A program made the position numbers and the translations under genes. A stretch of DNA of 7,693 bases, from contig JAQBPF010000046.1 of the NCBI GenBank assembly GCA_028287665.1, positions 1-7,693 on the forward strand, given 5' to 3'. Origin of the DNA: Deinococcus sp. (lineage in GTDB: Bacteria > Deinococcota > Deinococci > Deinococcales > Deinococcaceae). Positions 1 to 5,746 of this stretch are shown piece by piece (the stretch's first letter is position 1; each line of letters opens with the position of its first letter). The notes beneath the pieces were generated by a model, which searched no databases, was not told the origin of the DNA, and saw only the letters and a list, made by a program, of their open reading frames with translations.

Positions 1-1445
1 TGCGCTACCGCGACTTTACGCTGAGTGCCCTGCGTGACGCGATTCGGGAGGTCATCGCCAGTTTTCCGGTGTACCGAACCTATGTGCGGGCGGGCGGCGA
101 ACGCGAACCCGGCGACAATGCCAAAATTGACCACGCCATCCGCGACGCCAAAGCGCACACCCGGCAGGGCGGCGGGGCGGTGGATGCCAGCGTCTTCGAC
201 TTCCTGCGGGCCGTGCTGACGCTGGACGCGCCGGATGAGGCCACCCGCGAAGCCTACGCCGACTTTGCCCTGCGCTTTCAGCAGCTCACTGGCCCAGTGA
301 CGGCAAAGGGGGCGGAAGATACGGCCTTCTACCGCTATCCGCGCCTGCTGTCTCTGAACGAGGTGGGGGGTGATCCGGCCCTGTTCGGCACGCCCCCGAA
401 AGCTTTTCATGCGGCAGCCAGAGACCGCGCCGAACACTGGCCCGCCGCGATGCTGGCCCTCAGCACCCATGACACCAAGCGGGGCGAGGATACCCGCGCC
501 CGCATCAGCGTGATTTCGGAGATGCCGCAGACGTGGGCCGCGCACCTGAGCGAGTGGTCGCCGCTCCTCAGAACGCTGGAAACCGACCTGGATCTGGGCC
601 GCGCCCCCAATGCGCCCGACACCTACACCCTGCTGCAAACGATCCTGGGTGCCTACCCACTGGACGGCCAACTCGCCGATTTTCCAGACCGGATCGTGGC
701 CTATATGACCAAAGCGGCGCGGGAAGCCAAGCTGCGAACCAGTTGGGCCAGCCCCAACGAGGAATACGAGGCGGCCCTGGAAGGCATGGTGCGCGGCCTG
801 CTGGCAAACGAGCGCTACACGGAACGGTTGCAGGAACTGCACGCCCGCATCAGCCCTTACGGGGCCCAGAACGGCCTGAGTGCCGCGCTGGTACGCCTGA
901 CCGCGCCTGGCGTGCCCGATACCTATCAGGGCACGGAGGGCTGGAATCAGAGCCTCGTCGACCCCGATAACCGCCGCCCGGTGGACTATGCCCGCCTGGG
1001 CCGCCTGATGGGCCGCATCGAAAAACGGCATGGCTCAGACGGCCTGAAACTGGCCGCCGAACTGCTGGACAACTACGCCGATGGCGGCGTCAAACTGCTG
1101 GTCACCTGGGCAGGGTTGCAGGCCAGAATGCAGCATCCCGACCTGTTTCAACACGGCACGTACCGCCCGGTAGAAGCGGGCAAATACCTGCTGGCCTTTG
1201 CCAGAGAATCGGCAGACAGGGCGCGAGTCTCCGTGACGGTTGCCCCCCGCCTGAGCCTCAGCCTGACCCGCGAAAAAACGCCCTGGGCGGTGGGAGAGGT
1301 CTGGGGCAACCGCCAACTCTCTATGCCCCGCCCCGGCACCTACGACAACCTGCTGACCGGGCAAACCGTGCGCGTGCGCGGCGACAAGGTGGCGCTGGGT
1401 AAGGTGCTGGAAGATTTCCCACTGGCCCTGCTGGTGCGGCGCTGA
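1..1445 (+). CDS. treY: Maltooligosyl trehalose synthase TreY, C-terminal part (5' end outside window)
   Basis: TreY is a cytoplasmic GH13 enzyme that isomerises the reducing-end alpha-1,4 bond of maltooligosaccharides to alpha,alpha-1,1; TreZ then releases trehalose. The frame is open from base 3, beginning [19 protein letters not shown], and runs 480 residues to a TGA stop. Family hallmarks are visible: FPVYRTYVR near visible residues 17-25, the HDTKRGED block near residues 156-163, and [11 protein letters not shown] followed by [12 protein letters not shown] around residues 302-325. The C-terminal all-beta domain ends FPLALLVRR. Family members are about 700-950 residues, so roughly a third to a half of the protein lies upstream. 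I see no frameshift. A 6-bp hairpin overlaps the stop but has no T-run. treZ, the usual partner, would be expected upstream, outside this window. The identification is firm. Confidence 0.95.
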   Translation, partial: RYRDFTLSALRDAIREVIASFPVYRTYVRAGGEREPGDNAKIDHAIRDAKAHTRQGGGAVDASVFDFLRAVLTLDAPDEATREAYADFALRFQQLTGPVTAKGAEDTAFYRYPRLLSLNEVGGDPALFGTPPKAFHAAARDRAEHWPAAMLALSTHDTKRGEDTRARISVISEMPQTWAAHLSEWSPLLRTLETDLDLGRAPNAPDTYTLLQTILGAYPLDGQLADFPDRIVAYMTKAAREAKLRTSWASPNEEYEAALEGMVRGLLANERYTERLQELHARISPYGAQNGLSAALVRLTAPGVPDTYQGTEGWNQSLVDPDNRRPVDYARLGRLMGRIEKRHGSDGLKLAAELLDNYADGGVKLLVTWAGLQARMQHPDLFQHGTYRPVEAGKYLLAFARESADRARVSVTVAPRLSLSLTREKTPWAVGEVWGNRQLSMPRPGTYDNLLTGQTVRVRGDKVALGKVLEDFPLALLVRR

Positions 1446-1553
1446 GCAGGAGCGCCCAGACCCAGTGATCCCCGCCTGAATGCAAGGACAAACCGCCCGG
1501 TCAGACTCAAGGCCACTTCACGCATTTTGGGAACTTTTCAAGGCCCCGCCCCG

Positions 1554-1559
1554 TATGCT
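1554..1559 (+). promoter_or_regulatory. Putative -10 box (TATGCT) for a leaderless transcript of the BI-1 family gene
   Basis: TATGCT fits the TANNNT -10 pattern and ends 7 bases before the ATG at 1567, so transcription would start at or next to the start codon. No good -35 hexamer lies 16-18 bases upstream (GAACTT is the best-placed six). The AAGG at 1560-1563 is only 3 bases from the ATG, too close for a normal ribosome binding site. The same spacing recurs at other starts in this window, which raises confidence. Confidence 0.55.
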
Positions 1560-1566
1560 AAGGCGT

Positions 1567-2250
1567 ATGCAATCCTTCCCCACAACCAATATTCAGACGG
1601 AAAATGTTGTCCGAACCTTTATGGCCAGGACGTACTCGTGGATGACTGCCGGATTGGCCCTGACCGCCGGAGTCGCCTATTTCACCGCGCAGAACGAAAC
1701 CCTGGCGATGCAGGTCATGGGCCTGCGCCTGCCGCTGATGCTGGCGCAACTGGCCCTGGTCTTTGTGCTGGCTGGCCTCGTGCAGCGCATGAGCAGCGCC
1801 CTGGCTGGCGTGCTGTTCATGGTGTACGCCGTCCTCACGGGCCTGACCTTCAGCGCCCTGCTGTTTGCCTACAGCCCCGCCGCCGTCATCAGCGCCTTTG
1901 CCACCACCGCCGGAACCTTCGGCGTCATGAGCATCCTGGGCTTTACCATCAAGCGTGACCTGAGCGCCATGGGCCGCTTCTTCCTGTTCGCCATCATCGG
2001 CCTCTTCATCGCCATGCTGGTCAATATCTTCTTCGTCAGCAGCGCCCTGACCCTGATCATCAGCGTGGTGGGCGTGCTGCTGTTCGCGGGCCTCACCGCC
2101 TACGATACGCAGATGCTCCGCAAGATGGCCCTCAGCGGCATCTCGGGCGAAATGGCCGAGCGGGCCGCCATCAACGGGGCTTTGTCGTTGTACCTGAACT
2201 TCATCAATATGTTCCTCTTTATCCTGCGTCTGTTCAGCAGCAGCCGGTAA
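1567..2250 (+). CDS. Bax inhibitor-1 / YccA-YbhL family integral membrane protein
   Basis: The 227-residue protein belongs to the BI-1 (TMBIM/YccA) family, inner-membrane proteins linked to ion (Ca2+) leak and, in E. coli YccA, to modulation of the FtsH protease. A cytosolic N-terminus of about 20 residues ([19 protein letters not shown]) is followed by about seven hydrophobic segments near residues 25-41, 55-72, 78-101, 104-126, 137-157, 159-178 and 204-224. The family signature AYDTQ lies at 178-182, and the last helix reads [12 protein letters not shown] (205-216). The ATG at 1567 is preferred over in-frame ATGs at 1480 and 1555 because the family-like sequence begins there and a -10 box sits 7 bases upstream. 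Asn211 occupies the place where many relatives have the second aspartate of the di-aspartyl pH sensor described for BsYetJ. The gene follows treY by 121 bp on the same strand and ends before a strong terminator. Confidence 0.92.
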   Translation: MQSFPTTNIQTENVVRTFMARTYSWMTAGLALTAGVAYFTAQNETLAMQVMGLRLPLMLAQLALVFVLAGLVQRMSSALAGVLFMVYAVLTGLTFSALLFAYSPAAVISAFATTAGTFGVMSILGFTIKRDLSAMGRFFLFAIIGLFIAMLVNIFFVSSALTLIISVVGVLLFAGLTAYDTQMLRKMALSGISGEMAERAAINGALSLYLNFINMFLFILRLFSSSR

Positions 2251-2268
2251 ACGTAGCGCCTCACACGC

Positions 2269-2300
2269 AAACGCCCCAGCATTGGCCGGGGCGTTTTTCT
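2269..2300 (+). terminator. Rho-independent terminator of the BI-1 family gene
   Basis: AAACGCCCC (2269-2277) pairs perfectly with GGGGCGTTT (2288-2296) around a 10-base loop, and the 3' arm runs into TTTTTCT. It starts 19 bp after the BI-1 family stop codon. The opposite strand has only a short T-run after the stem, so it should act mainly on the plus strand. Confidence 0.9.
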
Positions 2301-2304
2301 TTGG

Positions 2305-2483
2305 TCATACGGAGTCCGTATCCTTCCCGCTCCGTATGATTCCCGTACAGCCTTGGCAGCACCGCCTGTTCGTCCATCTGCCGGACTCCGTACTTTTTCC
2401 CACTCGCTCTACGGCGAAGATCTGCAAGTCCGCTCGAATTGAATACTAACACGGCAGGATTCAATCGGAGTCCGGATCAGATG
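2305..2483. repeat. Block of interlocking inverted repeats with core CGGAGTCCG (candidate dispersed extragenic repeat)
   Basis: Three copies of the core CGGAGTCCG or its complement occur at 2310-2318, 2382-2390 and 2466-2474. They form several perfect inverted repeats: TCATACGGAG (2305-2314) with CTCCGTATGA (2330-2339); TACGGAGTCCG (2308-2318) with CGGACTCCGTA (2382-2392); and CCGGACTCCG (2381-2390) with CGGAGTCCGG (2466-2475). The last pair extends outward, past a 2-base bulge, by CATCTG/CAGATG (2375-2380 and 2478-2483). A further stem is ATTGAAT (2438-2444) with ATTCAAT (2459-2465). No credible protein is encoded. This resembles the small noncoding dispersed repeats known from Deinococcus genomes, but membership in a named family is inference. 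It could also be a degenerate MITE or a structured RNA. Confidence 0.6.
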
Positions 2484-2503
2484 TGCTGGGTCAACACACG
2501 CCT

Positions 2504-2630
2504 CTAGAGCATTTGTCCGAATTACAGCGTCAGAAAAAGACTCCTGACGCTTCCATTCTCCCAAATTCTCGCCGAAATTCACTCACCCCGTTCGGTCAAA
2601 AACAAACAACTCTTTTGACAAATGCTCTAG
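2504..2630. mobile_element. MITE-like non-autonomous element, 127 bp with 14-bp terminal inverted repeats
   Basis: CTAGAGCATTTGTC (2504-2517) is perfectly repeated inverted as GACAAATGCTCTAG (2617-2630). If the flanking CTAG copies are a 4-bp target duplication, the element proper is 2508-2626 and fits the YTAR preference of the IS5 group. If only TA is duplicated, an IS630/Tc1-like parent is also possible. The interior encodes nothing. It contains an 8-bp hairpin (2526-2533 with 2544-2551), a subterminal 7-bp hairpin GTCAAAA/TTTTGAC (2595-2601 with 2613-2619), and CCGAA/TTCGG (2517-2521 with 2591-2595). It is much more AT-rich than the neighbouring genes. With no transposase it would need one supplied in trans. 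The right end coincides with the stop codon of the minus-strand gene at 2627. Confidence 0.75.
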
Positions 2631-3793
2631 CGGTAGAACTCGCGGTAATACGCCCCCTGAGCGTTGGCATCCGCTTTCAGGCTGGCAAACGGCAGGACGG
2701 CTGTTTCAGCGCACGCGCCCACCACATGCGGCAGGCTGGTGGGCGTCAGGTTCAGGCCCGCTGGCGTCAGGTGAAAGGTAAATTCACTGCCCATCTCGCG
2801 CAGCACGTCGCGGCATTCGGCATCTACTTCAGCGGGCAGGTGATTCAGATACAGCGCCTTCTGGCGGGCGTCGGTCAGTTTGGGCCAGATGGCCGAGAGC
2901 GGTACGGCGCGGCCCGTGGCACGGTCCAGCATCACGCCCACCGTGTAATTGTCGGGATGTGCGCCCCCGCAGTAATACCCGGCATCCTCGCGCAGGCTGA
3001 CCAGTTTAGCCGACGTATAGGTGATGACGGCGTTCAATTCATACCCTTCCGCCATGTCGCTGCTGCCCAGCATAGATTGGCAATCCAGCGCACTGACCGC
3101 GTGCCCCAGTTGCTGGTCTTGCAGGGCGGCGCTCAGGCCAGCACTGGCCCCCGGCACCCGCGGATAGGCGATGCCCGACAGCGGTTCCCGCACTGTTTTT
3201 GCGCCCGCCTGCACCGTCCACGCCTGGTTCAGCTTCAGGAAGGCCAGCGGGTCAGCCGTCCTCAGCTTCAGCAGGCCGGGGGAAGTGGGGAGTTTCAGGG
3301 GCATGACCAGCACGTTGAGGGGAGAGAGGCGCACAGGCAGCTTGCCTTGCCCATTGGCTTTGGCCCAGGTGCCCGTGAATCCGGCGGCAGTGTTATTCAA
3401 GGGCAGGCGGCTCAGTGTCAGGCAGCCGGTGACCACCCGGCCCTCCATGGGGCCAGTCCACACTTCTTCCTGCAAAATCAGGCTCTCGCCGCTGCGGAAC
3501 GGGGTGAGTTCGATGTTGACGCCCTTTCGCTCGTAGTAATACCGTGCCTCGCCGCCCACGCCGTCCGCACCTGCACCCAGTTGCAGCACCACGGGCAGGC
3601 TGCCCACCGTTCCCCGGTAGAGAACCCCCGATTTGATGGAGGCCGCCGCCCACGCCGGAGCGCCCGCCGCACCGCCACACGCCTTCAACTCCTGATCCTG
3701 GGCCGCCGCGCCGGAAGCCAGCCCTGCACACAGCAGGAAGGCCAGGGATCGGCAGGACTGGGTAGACGGGCGCCTCATAGACAACGGTTTCAT
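2627..3793 (-). CDS. Exported protein with a C-terminal DUF3298/RsiV-like region
   Basis: The product is 388 residues with a signal peptide: basic N-terminus (MRR at 6-8), hydrophobic core about 17-27, and AAA before likely cleavage after Ala31. Residues 55-155 are beta-rich (SGVLYRGTVGSLPVVLQL, then RYYYERKG), a pattern I associate with exported proteins carrying such domains. Residues 271-372 contain AGYYCGGAHPDN, followed by VGVMLDRATGRAVPLSAIW and, later, FTFHLTPAGLNL, which matches the order seen in DUF3298/RsiV-like domains (GGAH, DLxTG, FxLTxxGL). The mature protein has six cysteines (39, 124, 238, 275, 327, 361), possibly three disulfides. Cys22 is not in a lipobox. The ATG at 3793 is chosen because a promoter places the transcript start there; the ATG at 3778 is an alternative. 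The function is unknown; an extracytoplasmic binding or sensing role is inference. The TAG stop lies in the end of the MITE. Confidence 0.8.
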   Translation of the reverse strand: MKPLSMRRPSTQSCRSLAFLLCAGLASGAAAQDQELKACGGAAGAPAWAAASIKSGVLYRGTVGSLPVVLQLGAGADGVGGEARYYYERKGVNIELTPFRSGESLILQEEVWTGPMEGRVVTGCLTLSRLPLNNTAAGFTGTWAKANGQGKLPVRLSPLNVLVMPLKLPTSPGLLKLRTADPLAFLKLNQAWTVQAGAKTVREPLSGIAYPRVPGASAGLSAALQDQQLGHAVSALDCQSMLGSSDMAEGYELNAVITYTSAKLVSLREDAGYYCGGAHPDNYTVGVMLDRATGRAVPLSAIWPKLTDARQKALYLNHLPAEVDAECRDVLREMGSEFTFHLTPAGLNLTPTSLPHVVGACAETAVLPFASLKADANAQGAYYREFYR

Positions 3794-3800
3794 TTCAATC

Positions 3801-3828
3801 AGCCTAGCGCCTGTCCAGCGCCCGTCAA
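3801..3828 (-). promoter_or_regulatory. Sigma-70-type promoter of the exported-protein gene, probably leaderless
   Basis: On the minus strand TTGACG (3828-3823, five of six bases of the -35 consensus) is followed after 16 bases by TAGGCT (3806-3801), whose end is 7 bases from the ATG at 3793. There is no Shine-Dalgarno sequence in the interval. The -35 box overlaps the TGA stop of the upstream phosphoesterase (3825-3827), so the exported protein can be expressed independently of the gene before it. Confidence 0.7.
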
Positions 3829-4613
3829 CGCCCCTCCCCCACTCCGCGCCCATCGAAGGTGGCGTTGCGGAGCATGCCGCCCACAAAGGCTCCAAACGGA
3901 GAATGCGTTTCGGCCCAGCGCACGGCGGCCTCCACGTCATAGGGCACCGCCCGGAAGTCCACTGACCATGCTCCCGCCCGCTGCTCCAACAGTGTCCAGC
4001 GGGCGCGGGGATCGCCGTCGACCTGATCGCTGACGGCTCCCGCATTGACCAGGAGGGTATCGCCCACACGGGTCGCGCCGGGGCGGTGGGTGTGGCCGCA
4101 GACCACCACGCCCGCGCCCATCTCCCCCAGAGACAACCCCTCCAGTTGCGCCCGCAGCTCACGCGGGTCACGCGAGCGGTACAAGCCCTGGCCCCTACTC
4201 TGGCTGCCGCCCTCGTGCTGCCACTCCCAGAGCAGGCTGTGCCACGCGCTGTCGGGCGTGCCGTGACAGGCCAGCAGTTCGCCGTCCAGAGCGCGGGCGC
4301 TCAGAGACAGGGCGGCCAACCGTGCCAGGGCTGGAGCGTCTACCTGCCCGCTCAGCCACTCGCCAAAGCTGCGTGACAGGGCCGAGCGGCGTCCGTCCGG
4401 CCAGAGCTTTTCCTCGTTGTTGCCGCGCACTTCCAGCGCCCCGGCGAAAGCGAGTTCAGCCTGCATCGCCACCGCCCGCGCCGGGTCAGCCACGCCTTCT
4501 GCCTGGTCGCCCAGATTGAGGATCAGGTCAGGAGAAGCCCGCTGGAGCTGCTGCAGCACGGCCTGGAGCGCGAACGCATTGCCATGCACATCCGAAATCA
4601 CTGCCACACGCAC
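3825..4613 (-). CDS. Calcineurin-like metallophosphoesterase (YfcE/MJ0936-like)
   Basis: A 262-residue cytoplasmic protein with the full set of dinuclear metal motifs of the family: SDVHGN (residues 7-12; Asp8, His10), LGD (34-36; Asp36), RGNNE (63-67; Asn65), CHGTP near 125 and GHTH near 180. The GNNE form in place of GNHE is common in the small YfcE-like subgroup. Such enzymes cleave phosphomono- or phosphodiesters; the substrate cannot be told from sequence. The start is a GTG. Candidates are 4619 and 4613; I prefer 4613 because it gives MRVAVISDVHGN, the usual family beginning, and because the -10 box TAGGCT ends 6 bases before it and directly abuts 4619. It is divergent from dcd. The exported-protein gene follows 31 bp downstream on the same strand. 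Confidence 0.9.
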   Translation of the reverse strand: MRVAVISDVHGNAFALQAVLQQLQRASPDLILNLGDQAEGVADPARAVAMQAELAFAGALEVRGNNEEKLWPDGRRSALSRSFGEWLSGQVDAPALARLAALSLSARALDGELLACHGTPDSAWHSLLWEWQHEGGSQSRGQGLYRSRDPRELRAQLEGLSLGEMGAGVVVCGHTHRPGATRVGDTLLVNAGAVSDQVDGDPRARWTLLEQRAGAWSVDFRAVPYDVEAAVRWAETHSPFGAFVGGMLRNATFDGRGVGEGR

Positions 4614-4665
4614 ACGCACAGCCTAGCCCACTCCACCACGCCCTACACCCGCTACCATGCAGCCT
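4614..4665. promoter_or_regulatory. Compact divergent promoter region between the phosphoesterase gene and dcd
   Basis: Only 52 bp separate the two chosen start codons. The minus-strand -10 box TAGGCT (4625-4620) ends 6 bases before the GTG at 4613. The plus-strand -10 box TACCAT (4653-4658) ends 7 bases before the ATG at 4666. Both -35 regions must therefore lie in the 27 bases between the boxes and overlap each other; neither resembles TTGACA well. Neither start has a Shine-Dalgarno sequence. The minus-strand box shares the 9-mer GCTAGGCTG with the promoter of the exported-protein gene. Confidence 0.55.
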
Positions 4666-5226
4666 ATGAGCATTCTTCCCGACTGGCGCATCCGCCAACT
4701 GGCCCTGGAGGGCATGATCACGCCCTTCGAAGACCGACTGGTCCGCACTTCAGACAACGCGCAGGTCATCAGCTACGGCCTCAGCAGCTTTGGCTACGAC
4801 CTGCGATGCGCCGATGAATGGAAAGTCTTCACCAATGTCCACAGCGCCCTGGTCGATCCCAAGAACTTTGATGACAGGTCGTTCGTAGATATAGTCTCCG
4901 ATGAGATTATTATTCCACCCAACAGTTTTGTGCTTGCGAGGTCGCTGGAATACATAAAAATCCCAGACAATGTCATGGTGGTGGCGGTGGGAAAATCAAC
5001 GTATGCACGTTGCGGTATAGTCGCAAACGTCACGCCTTTAGAACCCGGCTGGGAAGGCCACGTCACGCTGGAATTCAGCAATACCACGCCGCTTCCCGCC
5101 AAGATGTACGCCAACGAAGGCTGTGTTCAGCTGCTCTTTTTTGAAGGAGAGCGCCCCGAAGTGACTTACGGCGACCGCAAAGGCAAGTATCAGGGCCAGA
5201 CAGGTGTGACCCTGCCGCGCCTCTAG
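4666..5226 (+). CDS. dcd: dCTP deaminase
   Basis: Dcd deaminates dCTP to dUTP (and ammonia), feeding dUTPase and thymidylate synthase for dTTP supply; it is a cytoplasmic trimer of the dUTPase fold. The 186-residue product carries the family core: [11 protein letters not shown] (38-48), [13 protein letters not shown] (81-93), the active-site stretch [10 protein letters not shown] (109-118) with Ser111 and Arg115, and [14 protein letters not shown] (126-139) with the presumed catalytic Glu136. It ends [13 protein letters not shown]. The ATG at 4666 is chosen over the in-frame ATG at 4657 because MSILPDWRI is the usual beginning and a -10 box sits 7 bases upstream. Codons 66-125 are markedly AT-richer than the rest of the gene (45% GC, about 52% GC3, against about 61% GC and 80% GC3 in the preceding 60 codons), though the protein looks intact. 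Whether it is also a dUTPase cannot be decided here. Confidence 0.96.
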   Translation: MSILPDWRIRQLALEGMITPFEDRLVRTSDNAQVISYGLSSFGYDLRCADEWKVFTNVHSALVDPKNFDDRSFVDIVSDEIIIPPNSFVLARSLEYIKIPDNVMVVAVGKSTYARCGIVANVTPLEPGWEGHVTLEFSNTTPLPAKMYANEGCVQLLFFEGERPEVTYGDRKGKYQGQTGVTLPRL

Positions 5227-5230
5227 GCCG

Positions 5231-5617
5231 ATGAAGCCTCAGCGCAAGCCCACGCCTGATCTGCTGTTCCTGGCCGCCCTGTTTACTTTTGCGGGCGTGA
5301 TGCATTTCGTGCGGCCCCAACCCTTCGATTCCATCGTGCCGCGCTGGGTGCCGATGCCTGCCCGGACCGCCACGCTGATCAGTGGAGCCGCCGAACTTGC
5401 GGGCGGGCTGGGGTTGCTGCATCCGGCCACGCGCCCCGCCGCACGCCTGGGCCTGCTGGCGCTGCTGCTGGCCGTGTTTCCCGCCAATCTGAATATGGCC
5501 GTGAATGCCGAGCGCTTCCGCCCACTGCCGGAATGGGCGCTGTGGCTGAGGCTGCCGCTCCAACCGCTGCTGATGTGGCTGGTCTGGCGGGCAGGCAAGG
5601 GCAAAAGAAGCGGCTAG
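5231..5617 (+). CDS. Small DoxX-like integral membrane protein
   Basis: The 128-residue protein has four predicted membrane helices, near residues 10-27, 44-62, 68-86 and 102-120, with charged ends (MKPQRKPTPD and KGKRSG). The sequence GVMHFVRPQPFDSIVPRWVP (22-41) and the later FPANLNMA match the DoxX-like family pattern of H-F-x-x-P near the first helix and an F-P-A-N motif in the third. These proteins are often annotated DoxX or YphA-type; their biochemical role is poorly defined, with some linked to redox processes. The ATG lies 4 bp after the dcd stop and has no obvious Shine-Dalgarno sequence, so translation is probably coupled to dcd in a two-gene operon. No link between the two functions is evident. 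The gene converges with moeA; the 129 bp between them show no convincing terminator. Confidence 0.83.
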   Translation: MKPQRKPTPDLLFLAALFTFAGVMHFVRPQPFDSIVPRWVPMPARTATLISGAAELAGGLGLLHPATRPAARLGLLALLLAVFPANLNMAVNAERFRPLPEWALWLRLPLQPLLMWLVWRAGKGKRSG

Positions 5618-5746
5618 CACGCTGTTCCTACGGCCCACAACCCACTGACGCCAGACCGGGTACAGCATTCCAGCCCTGATCAGAGCGTCAATGGCGCGCC
5701 CACACCGCCTTTCCCACGGCCTGCTGACCACTCACCACGGACAGAA

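Noticed and set aside
1438..1456. Hairpin GGCGCT/AGCGCC across the treY stop codon
   Set aside because: The stem is only 6 bp and is not followed by a T-run, so it is not supported as an intrinsic terminator.
1480..1566. Longer N-terminus for the BI-1 family protein from the ATG at 1480
   Set aside because: The extra 29 residues do not look like the family, and the -10 box at 1554-1559 would lie inside the coding region; the start at 1567 fits both.
2261..2464. Minus-strand 67-codon open frame in the intergenic repeat region
   Set aside because: It overlaps the terminator hairpin and the inverted repeats, has no plausible start signal, and its sequence is explained by the repeat block.
2526..2551. 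MITE internal hairpin as a terminator for the exported-protein gene
   Set aside because: On the minus strand the stem is followed by GTAATTCGG with no T-run; the only T-run lies in the loop.
2483..4033. Plus-strand open frame of 516 codons opposite the exported-protein and phosphoesterase genes
   Set aside because: It is rich in Q, H, R and P and shows no family motif. The minus strand has a signal peptide, promoter and recognisable domains here. Long antisense frames are common in GC-rich DNA.
5618..5746. Search for a bidirectional terminator between the DoxX-like gene and moeA
   Set aside because: No GC-rich stem followed by T-residues was found on either strand.
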